Part shown: positions 7,458 through 14,726 of the stretch, piece by piece
Position numbering within the stretch: the stretch's first letter is position 1
Layout of the letters: every line of letters starts with the position of its first letter
From: an uncultured beta proteobacterium
GTDB lineage: Bacteria > Pseudomonadota > Gammaproteobacteria > Burkholderiales > SG8-41
Direction of reading: 5' to 3'
DNA: 32,864 nucleotides
NCBI GenBank assembly: GCA_902825845.1
Contig: CADECM010000063.1
Location: forward strand, 3,835-36,698
The notes under the pieces: model-generated
Databases searched by the model: none
Told to the model about the DNA's origin: nothing
Seen by the model: the letters and a program-made list of their open reading frames with translations, nothing else
Made by a program: the position numbers and the translations under genes

Positions 7458-8494
7458 TATTTTGCTCCTGCGGTGGCTGTAATCGCCTTGGGTGCCATGC
7501 CCAGCGCCTCGCGGTATTCGGCGGGCGTCATCAGATTCCGGCCCAGCAGTTCGGCAATCTGCTTCATCTGCAGGAAGTGATCGACGTTGCGCTTGATGAT
7601 GTCGTCGCGATGCGGATAGGGCCACAGCGTGTCTTCCATGCCCACGCGCACATGCAGGCCCAGCAGCATGGCAAACGTCGTGAGATAGGTGCTGGCACGG
7701 CCAGCCGCGCACACGAGGATGAAGCAATTGGGATCGATGTCGCGGATGGTGCGCACCATCCGCATCAGGCCATCGACCATCTGCTGCGGATTGTGCATCG
7801 GGCTGCAGCCGGGCAGGGCAGGCAGGATCAGCCAGTAGTAGGGCGGTTTCACCAGACCGCTCGCGACCAGAAAGCGCCGCGCGTTGTCGATGTCGCCGTC
7901 ATCGTAGACCGAAATGATCGGCTTGGCGCCATGCTGCTGCGCGAGCTGCGCCTTCTTGATCACCACATGCGGCGCCTTGAAGAACATGCTGTCGCCGCAG
8001 CAGATGGCGGTGGTGTTGACCGGCAGCGCGTCGAACAGGCCCATTTTCATGGTCGATTCCATCACCGCGCTTTCCTCGTCGGTGACGGCGACCAGACAGC
8101 CGTCGAACATCACGTCGGGGTATTTTTTCTTCAGCGGCGCGATCACGTCGTGAAAACGCTGCGGATCGAGCGCGTTGAAACCGCCATCGTCACGCACGTG
8201 GATGTGGATGCTGGGGGCGCCGGCCTTGATGCACTCTTCGGCGGAATCGCGGATTTCCTGCACCGTGATCGGCTGATTCGGATTGCTGCGTTTGCTGAAA
8301 AACGCGCCGGTAATGGTGGCTGCAATCAGCACCTTTTGTGGAATGTCCCACTTGGGCAGCGGGTCCACATCGGCGAAGGCGCTGCTGAAAGGATCCAGCA
8401 CCTCGGGCATGCCGTAGGGCTTCCACGTCGTCTTGAGGCCCTGGCGGGCCACCCACTTGTCAACCTGCTTCCATTTGATCTTGTCGTCGCTCAT
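7457..8494 (-). CDS. BKACE (DUF849) beta-keto acid cleavage enzyme
   Basis: A 345-residue member of the beta-keto acid cleavage family, whose best-known member (Kce) condenses 3-keto-5-aminohexanoate with acetyl-CoA and splits it into acetoacetate and a CoA ester using Zn2+. The metal-binding pair is His97 and His99 in SIHIHVRDDGG. RVGMED (Arg283, Glu287) matches the conserved arginine and metal-binding glutamate near the C-terminus. It is longer than typical members (about 270-310) through a 50-residue N-terminal extension rich in Trp and Lys. ATG 8494 is chosen because GAGGAAC precedes it; an upstream TTG at 8515 lacks a site. It sits 17 bases after the citrate-synthase-like gene and overlaps the next SDR gene, so all belong to one operon. 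The beta-keto acid substrate is unknown. Confidence 0.9.
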   Translation of the reverse strand: MSDDKIKWKQVDKWVARQGLKTTWKPYGMPEVLDPFSSAFADVDPLPKWDIPQKVLIAATITGAFFSKRSNPNQPITVQEIRDSAEECIKAGAPSIHIHVRDDGGFNALDPQRFHDVIAPLKKKYPDVMFDGCLVAVTDEESAVMESTMKMGLFDALPVNTTAICCGDSMFFKAPHVVIKKAQLAQQHGAKPIISVYDDGDIDNARRFLVASGLVKPPYYWLILPALPGCSPMHNPQQMVDGLMRMVRTIRDIDPNCFILVCAAGRASTYLTTFAMLLGLHVRVGMEDTLWPYPHRDDIIKRNVDHFLQMKQIAELLGRNLMTPAEYREALGMAPKAITATAGAK

Positions 8495-8511
8495 CGCTTG
8501 TTCCTCAATCC

Positions 8512-9303
8512 TCAATCCTGCTTTTGGGGCACGGGCCGTTCCGCCTTGCCGGTGTAATCACAATCCTCGTCCCGCACGATACGTAACGGCTTGCCTTCTT
8601 CGATCTCTTCGATCACATGCGCCATGATGCCGGGCACCACGGCAATCAAGGCTACGGCTGCCATCTGCATCGGCCGGAAACCCATCTCGCTCATGATCGC
8701 GCCCAGCATGCCGTCGACGTTGATGCACAACCCCTGCCGATTGGTCACGCGCACGAACTCTGCGTGAATGCTTTCAAACATCCTGATCTTGTCGCCGAGA
8801 AAACCGTTCTCCGCGGCGATTTTGCGCAGCTTTACCGCGCGGAAGTCGTCGCCCTTGTGCGTGGGGTGGCCAAGGCCGGGGATGCGCTTCTTTTTCGCGC
8901 GAATGTCGGCCACCACGCGTTTGGCGGTTTCTTCCATCGAAATGTTCTCGGCCTTCATCATCTTTACCGCATTGTCGAGAAACTCGGCACTGTGCTGCGG
9001 GGAGATGGTGTTGGACCCGGCAGTGAGCAGGCCTGCCGCCGTGCCAGGCACCAGTTGCGGATTGCCGGAGGCCGCATAGCGTGCCGCCAGCACACTCGCC
9101 GCGACAAAGCCATGATCGAGAAGGCTGTTCAGCATGGCATCCATCATCTTGCTCTCCTGCCGTGTCGGCAGTTCGCCACGCAGCGTGAGAAACACGCCGT
9201 CGGCGTAGCTGTAGTCGCCGATCAAGCCTTCATGCGAGTAGCCGTGAATGATGACTTTGCCTTCCACCACGCGGCTGATTTTGGTGGCCCATTCGTGTGC
9301 CAT
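8512..9303 (-). CDS. citryl-CoA lyase-like protein (citrate synthase fold)
   Basis: A 263-residue protein made of the citrate-synthase small and large domain core without the usual N-terminal part, a form annotated as citryl-CoA lyase. Family marks are LDHGFVAASVLAARYAASG (62-80), GLGHPTHKGDDFR (143-155, with His146 matching the oxaloacetate-binding histidine of citrate synthase) and INVDGMLGAI (Asp197 matching the catalytic aspartate). The segment that should hold the HGGA catalytic histidine reads GLLTAGSNTISPQHSA (91-106) and has no HGGA; His104 is the only nearby histidine. It may thus cleave or form a different CoA ester than citrate. ATG 9303 has AGGAG seven bases upstream. It lies between the CoA-transferase-like beta gene and BKACE. 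Confidence 0.85.
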   Translation of the reverse strand: MAHEWATKISRVVEGKVIIHGYSHEGLIGDYSYADGVFLTLRGELPTRQESKMMDAMLNSLLDHGFVAASVLAARYAASGNPQLVPGTAAGLLTAGSNTISPQHSAEFLDNAVKMMKAENISMEETAKRVVADIRAKKKRIPGLGHPTHKGDDFRAVKLRKIAAENGFLGDKIRMFESIHAEFVRVTNRQGLCINVDGMLGAIMSEMGFRPMQMAAVALIAVVPGIMAHVIEEIEEGKPLRIVRDEDCDYTGKAERPVPQKQD

Positions 9304-9333
9304 GATAACTCCTAAATATATGATTTTATTGAT

Positions 9334-10116
9334 TTATTTTTGCAGTATGCCTTGGCTGTCAATACGCGTGCGAAGGACTTGCAATTGCTCATCAGTCGGC
9401 GGCTCAGTGGTGGGGACCGTCGGTGGAATCACCAATTCAAAGCCGGTATTTTTTTTCACATCTTCCACACTCACGCCCGGATGCACCGACTTCAACCGCA
9501 TGCGCTTGCTGCCGTCTTCAAAATCCATCACGCACAGTGGCGTGACGACATAACGCGGCCCACCGCCGGGCAAGCCGAGCTTGGTGCGCGCATCATCACC
9601 GCCGCTGCCCCAGCCCAGCGCAGAAATGAAATCGCATTTCGGCACGAAGATGCGCGGGTCGTGCGAGTTCACCACCAGATGAAAGCGGCTGTTCATCACC
9701 GTGGCATTGCATACGCCAATCGCACCAGGGCCGCGGAACTTCAGCGCCTTGTAGTCCTTGCCGATGCCGATCAGGTTGCTGTTGCCATACTGGTCGATCT
9801 GCAGCGCACCGGCAAAGAACACGCCGCGCTTGCGGAATTTCATGTTCTCCACCAGATCGTTGTGCAGGTAATACGCTTCGGCCCAGCGCGTGGCGCGCTG
9901 ATCGGTGATAAGTTCAAATTCCTCGATCACCGGCTCGTTCAGCACGTTGGCCTTGGTCATGGCGATCATCACCGACATATTGGCGCCCCACATCAGGTGC
10001 GCCAGCAGCACGCCGGCCCGCGGCACCGGCAGATTGGCGCCGACTTCCACCCATTCGCCGTCGACCAGATCGCGCGCGAGCACGGTGGCCATGATTTCCT
10101 TGGTTGTCGCTTGCAT
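9334..10116 (-). CDS. class I CoA-transferase-fold beta subunit (IpdB-like)
   Basis: A 260-residue beta subunit of the class I CoA-transferase fold, partner of the alpha subunit encoded just upstream. Conserved parts include FFAGALQIDQYGNSNL (100-115), GAIGVCNATVMNSRF and the C-terminal PRYVVTPLCVMDF. True transferases carry the catalytic glutamate in an E.G motif near residue 50. Here that region reads ANMSVMIAMTKANVLNEP (45-62), with no such motif. In the steroid ring-opening hydrolase IpdAB the beta-subunit glutamate is likewise missing, which makes a hydrolase or ring-opening role plausible. The start ATG 10116 is one base after the alpha-subunit stop (TAACATG), so translation is coupled. 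The gap to the next gene is 30 bases, AT-rich and containing the ribosome site. Confidence 0.85.
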   Translation of the reverse strand: MQATTKEIMATVLARDLVDGEWVEVGANLPVPRAGVLLAHLMWGANMSVMIAMTKANVLNEPVIEEFELITDQRATRWAEAYYLHNDLVENMKFRKRGVFFAGALQIDQYGNSNLIGIGKDYKALKFRGPGAIGVCNATVMNSRFHLVVNSHDPRIFVPKCDFISALGWGSGGDDARTKLGLPGGGPRYVVTPLCVMDFEDGSKRMRLKSVHPGVSVEDVKKNTGFELVIPPTVPTTEPPTDEQLQVLRTRIDSQGILQK

Positions 10117-10117
10117 G

Positions 10118-11023
10118 TTAATACTCGTCCAATGACAGCAGTTGGCGGATGCCCACGCGTTCCAGATATTCCGCGTGATCCTTTGGCCCGGTGACGAATT
10201 CGTCGAGATAGGCCTTCAACGGCGCGAAATCATCCGACTTGGCCCACGCGGTTGCCGCCTGCACATAGCGCTTGATGTGCGCCTTGTCCTCGATGTAGTG
10301 GCCGGGGCTGGAGTAGGGATGCGCGCCGAACCTGGCGCGGATGATGCCGTCGGCGCCGGGGATCGCGGTCTTCAGCGGGTCGGCCTTGATCTGCTCGTTG
10401 GACACTACCTGTTCGACCTGCACATAGGTCTCGTCGGCGGCGGCGTAGATCGCGCGGTCGCCGTAGCCGTGCCCGATGTACTGCACGTTGCCGTACGGGT
10501 CCGAGGTGGCCGCATGCAGGAAGGCGATGTCGATATTGACCGCAGGTATCGCCAACAACGTTTCGCCGTTGATCGGATCCTTGAACTCCTTGATCGCCGG
10601 GTTCATCTGCGGGAACGAGGTGCCCACGCCGGAACGCCACGGATTGAAGGGCACACGTTGGGCCGCGGCGCGCAGGGCAGCGTAATACATGGCTTCATCG
10701 AGTTCGAAAATTTCCACCTTGCCGCGCTCCGCCGCCGCCCGGAAGGCGGGCCCGATGGGTGCCAGCACTTCACCGCCCACATAAGGGGCGACGACCTTTT
10801 TGGCGACGCCAGCGGCAATCAGCAGATCTATCTCCAGCCCTGAAGAAGCGGGGCCGACCACCGTCAGGTTTTTGCAGCCGCGTTTGATCAGGCCGCGCAC
10901 CACCAGCATGGGGTGGCTGGAGTTGATGAAGCCGCCAATGGCGACGGTCATGCCGTCTTTGACTTTGGCGAGCGCATCATCGAGTTCGATGATGCGTTTT
11001 TTGCGTTGGGGTGTTTCGGTCAT
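10118..11023 (-). CDS. class I CoA-transferase-fold alpha subunit (IpdA-like)
   Basis: A 301-residue alpha subunit of a heteromeric CoA-transferase-fold enzyme. The N-terminus has the CoA-binding glycine-rich segment VAIGGFINSSHPM (28-40) and GPASSGLEIDLLIAAGV. FELDEAMYYAALRAAAQRVPF (106-126) contains Glu107 and Glu110; in IpdA the catalytic glutamate is near residue 105, so one of these may be its equivalent, but I could not align them. FLHAATSDPYGNVQYIG is the usual later motif. It is directly followed by the beta-subunit gene. ATG 11023 has only a weak ribosome site. The 132-base gap upstream, to the neighbouring SDR gene on the same strand, holds an inverted pair of heptamer repeats. Confidence 0.87.
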   Translation of the reverse strand: MTETPQRKKRIIELDDALAKVKDGMTVAIGGFINSSHPMLVVRGLIKRGCKNLTVVGPASSGLEIDLLIAAGVAKKVVAPYVGGEVLAPIGPAFRAAAERGKVEIFELDEAMYYAALRAAAQRVPFNPWRSGVGTSFPQMNPAIKEFKDPINGETLLAIPAVNIDIAFLHAATSDPYGNVQYIGHGYGDRAIYAAADETYVQVEQVVSNEQIKADPLKTAIPGADGIIRARFGAHPYSSPGHYIEDKAHIKRYVQAATAWAKSDDFAPLKAYLDEFVTGPKDHAEYLERVGIRQLLSLDEY

Positions 11024-11032
11024 TTTTAGTCC

Positions 11033-11148
11033 GTGAGGGGTGAGGCGTGAAGCGTTAGGCGTAAGACCGGGTGGTAGCGTTGGTTTTCGCTTGATGGCGA
11101 GACTTTAATGCATCGCCACGAAACCACGCCTCACTTCTCACGCTTCAC
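11033..11148. repeat. inverted heptamer repeat arrays in intergenic spacer
   Basis: Five tandem heptamers related to GTGAGGC run from 11033 to 11067, and three more run in the opposite orientation at 11128-11148. The arms can pair in more than one register, for example GTGAGGCGTG (11040-11049) with CACGCCTCAC (11125-11134), or GTGAAGCGT (11047-11055) with ACGCTTCAC (11140-11148). The large potential hairpin fills the 132-base gap between the SDR gene and the CoA-transferase-like alpha gene and would be transcribed with the operon. It has no terminal T run on the minus strand, so it is more likely a processing or stability element than a strong terminator. Confidence 0.75.
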
Positions 11149-11155
11149 GAAAAAA

Positions 11156-11908
11156 TCAATGCGCAATCTGTCCACCATCAATCACAAACGCCTCGCCCGT
11201 CACAAACGAAGCCTCATCCGACGCCAGGTACACCGCCATCGGCCCGATGTCTTCCGGCTTGCCGAAGCGCCGCAACGGTATCTGCCGCAGGCCGGCATCG
11301 ACGGTTTTCTGGTCCTGCATATACGGTTTGGTGAGATCAGTTTCGATCCAACCGGGGCAAATTGCGTTAACCCGCACGTTGTAGCGCGCCCACTCCACCG
11401 CCAGTGCCTTGGATAGTTGCGCAAGGCCGCCTTTGGTCATGCAGTAAATCGAGTTCCATGGCGCACCGACGAAGCTGTAGATCGATGACATGGTGATGAT
11501 GGAGCCGCTCTTTTGTTCGACCATGCCTTTGCCCACGGCTTGCATGGTCATGATCGCGCCTTCGAGGTTGGTACTGATCAGGCCGCGCCAGTCTTCGGGC
11601 TGCATGTCGAGGAAGGGTTTCAATTTTTGCACGCCGGCATTGCATACCAGTGTGTCGATTTTGCCGAATGCCTTGACCGTTTGCGCCACGGCCTCGGCGA
11701 TGCTGTCGGCGCTGGTGACATCGGTTTTGAGCGTCAGGGCGCGGCGGCCCGTGGCCTTGACGCCAGCGAGCGTTTCTTCAAGTGCGGCGGTGTCGCGGCC
11801 GATCAACGCGACATCGGCGCCCGCCTGCGCGAGCGAGATGGCGACGTTGCGGCCGATGCCGCGGCTGGCGCCGGTGACGAATGCGGTTTTGCCGTTCAGA
11901 TCAAACAT
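11156..11908 (-). CDS. short-chain dehydrogenase/reductase (FabG-like SDR)
   Basis: A 250-residue classical SDR with TGASRGIG (12-19), NAG (90-92) and catalytic Ser142, Tyr155 and Lys159 (YCMTK). Length and the C-terminal FVIDGGQ motif are typical, so it should oxidise or reduce a hydroxyl/keto group, probably on the acyl chain activated by the adjacent CoA ligase. The start ATG 11908 lies 26 bases after the ligase stop, preceded by AAGGAAA. It shares the operon with a second, longer SDR (6615-7457), which suggests two separate oxidation steps. Cofactor preference is not certain. Confidence 0.9.
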   Translation of the reverse strand: MFDLNGKTAFVTGASRGIGRNVAISLAQAGADVALIGRDTAALEETLAGVKATGRRALTLKTDVTSADSIAEAVAQTVKAFGKIDTLVCNAGVQKLKPFLDMQPEDWRGLISTNLEGAIMTMQAVGKGMVEQKSGSIITMSSIYSFVGAPWNSIYCMTKGGLAQLSKALAVEWARYNVRVNAICPGWIETDLTKPYMQDQKTVDAGLRQIPLRRFGKPEDIGPMAVYLASDEASFVTGEAFVIDGGQIAH

Positions 11909-11934
11909 GGTGTTTCCTTAAGGTGCATGGGTGA

Positions 11935-13539
11935 TTACTGCTGTTGCTGCCGTTGTTGCTGCGCCATGCGGTCCCAGGTGGCGGCAGTGAACGGTGTTTC
12001 GCGCAATACATTCTTGCGCACCTTGTTGGTTTCGGTTTTGGGCAATGCCGCGACAAACTCGACATAGCGTGGCACGGCGAATCGGGGCAATTGTGACTGC
12101 GCATGGGTGATCAGCGCGTCGGGATTGAGGTTCGCGTCCGGCCGGGCCACCACCGCGATCTTGATGTCGTCGCCGCCCAGTTCGCACGGCACGGCGATGG
12201 CCGCAACTTCGAGCACACCGGGAACGCGCGCGATGGCCTCCTCGATTTCGAACGCGGAGACGTTTTCGCCGCGCACGCGGATGGCGTCGCGGACCCGCCC
12301 CACAAAATGCAAGCCGCCCGAGGCATCAAAGTATCCGGCATCCCCGGTGTGAAACCACAAGTCCTTCCACGCTTCCACCGTGGCTTTCGGGTCGCCGTCA
12401 TAGCCCATCATCACCGCGCAAGGATCGCTCGAACGCACCAGAATTTCACCGGTGGTGCCGGCCGGCAGCGGTTCAAGGCTTTCGTCCGCGACACGAACGT
12501 CAAAGCCGTCGATGACGATGCCGACGCTGGCGGCGTTGGTGTGGTGCGGCGGGGAAAACACCGGCACGTTGGCCTCGGTCGAGCCGTAGCCGGTGCGCAG
12601 TGTCACGCCATGCCGTTTCTGGAATTCCACAAAATCCTGCGGCGACGCACCGATGCCCCAGCCCACGCGCAGTGTGGTGTCTTTGCCTTCCGCGGCATCG
12701 ACGGTCTTGAGCAGGATGCGCAGAATCTCGCCGATGTAGTAGAACACGGTGCAGCCATGCGTGCGCACGTCGGGCCAGAAGCGGCTGACGCTGAAGCGCT
12801 CGGTCAGCACCATTTTCGCGCCGGCCAGCAGCACGGGCAGCGTGATCATGGCTTGCGCAGTGTTGTGAAACAGCGGGAAAAAATTGTAGTAGACATCACG
12901 TTCGGTGAGCGCGAGATCGCGCGCGATGTTGCGGCCGAGGATGTACTGTTGCGCGTGCGGCAGCAACACGCCTTTGGAGGGCCCGGTGGTACCGGAGGTA
13001 TTCATGATCGCGCCGACATCGGCGCCACCGACGCGGATGTCGGGCACATGCGCCAAGGGCGCGTCTAAAATATCATTTAAAAACAGATAGTTACATTTGC
13101 ATCGCGGCTTGGCACTGCCGATCACCAGCAGGTGTTTGAGATCAACGATCTGATCGACGATGGATTCCAGTTCCGGCAGCAGTGTGTCTTCCACCACCAC
13201 CGCCGTGACCGGCGCGCGCTTCAGCGTGTGCAGCAGTTGCAGGCCCATGTAGGCGGTGTTCATCGGCAACTGGATGGCGCCGAGGCGCGATAAACCAAAC
13301 CACAAGTCGAGATACTCGACGCGGTTGTGCAGCAGCAGCGCCACACGCTGACCCTTGGCGATGCCCAGTCCATGCAGCGCGGCAGCCACGCGGTCGGCGC
13401 GGCGGTCGGCCTCGGCATAGGTCACGCGCGTGTCGCCGCACACCACAAACACGCGCTCGCCCATGCGCTGTGCCTGGCTACGCAGGATGTGCGCGGCAAC
13501 CTGATCGGCCAGCGGCAAACCGTTCAGGAAGTCGGACAT
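11935..13539 (-). CDS. AMP-dependent acyl-CoA synthetase/ligase
   Basis: A 534-residue member of the ANL superfamily, predicted to activate a carboxylic acid to its CoA thioester with ATP. The AMP-binding P-loop TSGTTGPSKG is at 181-190, GYGSTE at 317-322, TGD at 398-400, the hinge GRVRDAIRVRGENVS at 414-428, and the C-terminal catalytic lysine is probably Lys506 (TETNKVRKN). It resembles the crotonobetaine/cyclohexane-carboxylate type of ligases. ATG 13539 is chosen over GTG 13542. Two oddities: residues 150-159 (NYLFLNDILD) are encoded by an AT-rich copy of the dispersed motif, and the protein ends in a glutamine tail (QQQRQQQQ) from a CAG/CAA run. It is the second gene of the operon, after the TctC receptor, and likely starts the pathway. 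Confidence 0.92.
   Translation of the reverse strand: MSDFLNGLPLADQVAAHILRSQAQRMGERVFVVCGDTRVTYAEADRRADRVAAALHGLGIAKGQRVALLLHNRVEYLDLWFGLSRLGAIQLPMNTAYMGLQLLHTLKRAPVTAVVVEDTLLPELESIVDQIVDLKHLLVIGSAKPRCKCNYLFLNDILDAPLAHVPDIRVGGADVGAIMNTSGTTGPSKGVLLPHAQQYILGRNIARDLALTERDVYYNFFPLFHNTAQAMITLPVLLAGAKMVLTERFSVSRFWPDVRTHGCTVFYYIGEILRILLKTVDAAEGKDTTLRVGWGIGASPQDFVEFQKRHGVTLRTGYGSTEANVPVFSPPHHTNAASVGIVIDGFDVRVADESLEPLPAGTTGEILVRSSDPCAVMMGYDGDPKATVEAWKDLWFHTGDAGYFDASGGLHFVGRVRDAIRVRGENVSAFEIEEAIARVPGVLEVAAIAVPCELGGDDIKIAVVARPDANLNPDALITHAQSQLPRFAVPRYVEFVAALPKTETNKVRKNVLRETPFTAATWDRMAQQQRQQQQ
13066..13094 (-). repeat. dispersed AT-rich motif, copy C, inside the CoA ligase gene
   Basis: The minus strand from 13094 to 13066 reads GTAACTATCTGTTTTTA followed by an AT-rich tail ending TTTTA. 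It aligns without gaps to copies at 3640, 19845 and 24638. Here the motif is in the coding (sense) strand and is translated in frame as about ten residues beginning in the N-Y-L-F stretch at 150 of the ligase. The flanking sequence returns at once to normal high GC content. Confidence 0.65.
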
Positions 13540-13570
13540 CACCGTACAATGCCTGTCTTGTGTGCCGCCA

Positions 13571-14533
13571 TTACGGCTTGATGTTGGCGTCGCGAATGAC
13601 TTTGCCCCACTTCGCGCTTTCGGCCTTTATGAATGCGCCAAACTCGGCCTGGCTGCTGCCGACGGGCTCGGCGCCCATGCCCAGCATGCGTTCCTTGATG
13701 TCGGGTGCACGCAGAATTTTCACCACTTCTTCGTGCAGGCGCTTCTGGATGGCTAGCGGTGTCGCTGCCGGAATCACCAGTCCGAACCAGTTAGTGAGTT
13801 CGAAGCCCGGCAGAAAATCCTTCATCGTCGGCAGATCGGGCAGCAGCGGCGTGCGTTTGGCACCGAGTACCGCCAGCGCGCGCAACTTGCCCGCCTTGAT
13901 GAAGGACAGAGACTGCACCACGCTGTCATAGCCGAGCTGTACCTGGCCCGCCATCAGATCGGTCATGCCGGGCGCGCTGCCCTTGTACGGCACATGCGTG
14001 GTTTTCACGCCGGCAAGGGAATTGAACATCTCTGCCGCCAGATGCGGGGCGCCGCCGGCGCCGCTGGAATAATAGTTGAGCGCGTCGGGTTTTGATTTGG
14101 CCAACGCGATCAGTTCGCGTGGATTTCTGGCCGGCACGGAAGGATGCACCATCTGCAGGAACCACACGTTGACCACCTGCGTCAGCGGCGCAAAATCGCG
14201 TGCGACGTTGAACGGCAGCTTGTCGCCCACCAGCACCGGGTTCACCGAAATATTGCCGAGCGTGCCCATGAACAAGGTATGGCCATCCGCCGGCGATTTG
14301 GCGGCAATCTCGGTACCGACGATGCCTTGCGCGCCGGCACGATTGTCGACCACCACCTGCGTGCCGAGTGCCGGCCCCAGTTTGGGTGCAATCATGCGCG
14401 CCACAATGTCGGTGCCGCCGCCTGCGGGAAAGGCCACGATGATGCGAATGGGTTTGGTTGGAAACGTTTGCGCGGCAACACCGCAGCTCAGGCACATCAC
14501 GGACAAGGCGAGCAGACGCAGATACGGTCGCAT
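13571..14533 (-). CDS. TctC/Bug family periplasmic solute-binding receptor
   Basis: A 320-residue exported receptor with signal peptide (about 1-21, CLSCGVAAQ) and the family marks FPTKPIRIIVAFPAGGGTD, VVDNRAGAQG, SPADGHT, HVPYKG and KLRALAVLG. ATG 14533 is chosen because GGAGG stands nine bases before it and the signal peptide starts there; a longer frame to 14578 adds a non-signal leader. It is the first gene of the minus-strand catabolic operon, 31 bases before the CoA ligase, so its ligand is probably the acid that the ligase activates. It diverges from another TctC gene at 14727. No permease gene is nearby. Confidence 0.92.
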   Translation of the reverse strand: MRPYLRLLALSVMCLSCGVAAQTFPTKPIRIIVAFPAGGGTDIVARMIAPKLGPALGTQVVVDNRAGAQGIVGTEIAAKSPADGHTLFMGTLGNISVNPVLVGDKLPFNVARDFAPLTQVVNVWFLQMVHPSVPARNPRELIALAKSKPDALNYYSSGAGGAPHLAAEMFNSLAGVKTTHVPYKGSAPGMTDLMAGQVQLGYDSVVQSLSFIKAGKLRALAVLGAKRTPLLPDLPTMKDFLPGFELTNWFGLVIPAATPLAIQKRLHEEVVKILRAPDIKERMLGMGAEPVGSSQAEFGAFIKAESAKWGKVIRDANIKP

Positions 14534-14726
14534 GAACAACAACCTCCGGGGATTTGGCGCGCTTGCGCCGGGTGGCATTTGCGCGCCATAAGCAAGTTCT
14601 GCATGTTCTGGACTATGACAATCACGGCGCGCGGCAAAATTATAGAATAGCTTGCTTCGGCGCGCATTATCTCAAATCTGCGCAGACCGTAGCCGATACG
14701 TTGGACGAAAAAGGGAAATAAAACGG
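14534..14726. promoter_or_regulatory. divergent promoter region with long inverted repeat
   Basis: This 193-base spacer separates two divergent TctC operons, so it should contain a promoter for each. It holds an imperfect inverted repeat: 14581-14596 (GCGCGCC, then AAGCAAG) and 14651-14665 (CTTGCTT, then GGCGCGC), with a 54-base interval. Such paired arms could be operator half-sites for a regulator of both operons. A small hairpin GGCGC/GCGCC (14556-14569) lies in the presumed leader of the minus-strand gene. TATAGAAT at 14641-14648 resembles a -10 element but I see no well-spaced -35. No regulator gene is present in the window. Confidence 0.45.

Noticed and set aside
7458..7727. Upstream extension of the SDR frame
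   Set aside because: It only overlaps the BKACE gene in another frame; the SDR fold starts at ATG 7457 with a ribosome site and a TAATG junction.
9304..9333. AT-rich gap between the CoA-transferase-like beta and citryl-CoA lyase-like genes as another motif copy
   Set aside because: It is AT-rich but does not align to GTAAsTwwnTGTTTTTA; it simply contains the AGGAG ribosome site.
14615..14648. ATGACA and TATAGAAT as a sigma-70 promoter
   Set aside because: The spacing exceeds 20 bases, so it is not a credible -35/-10 pair.
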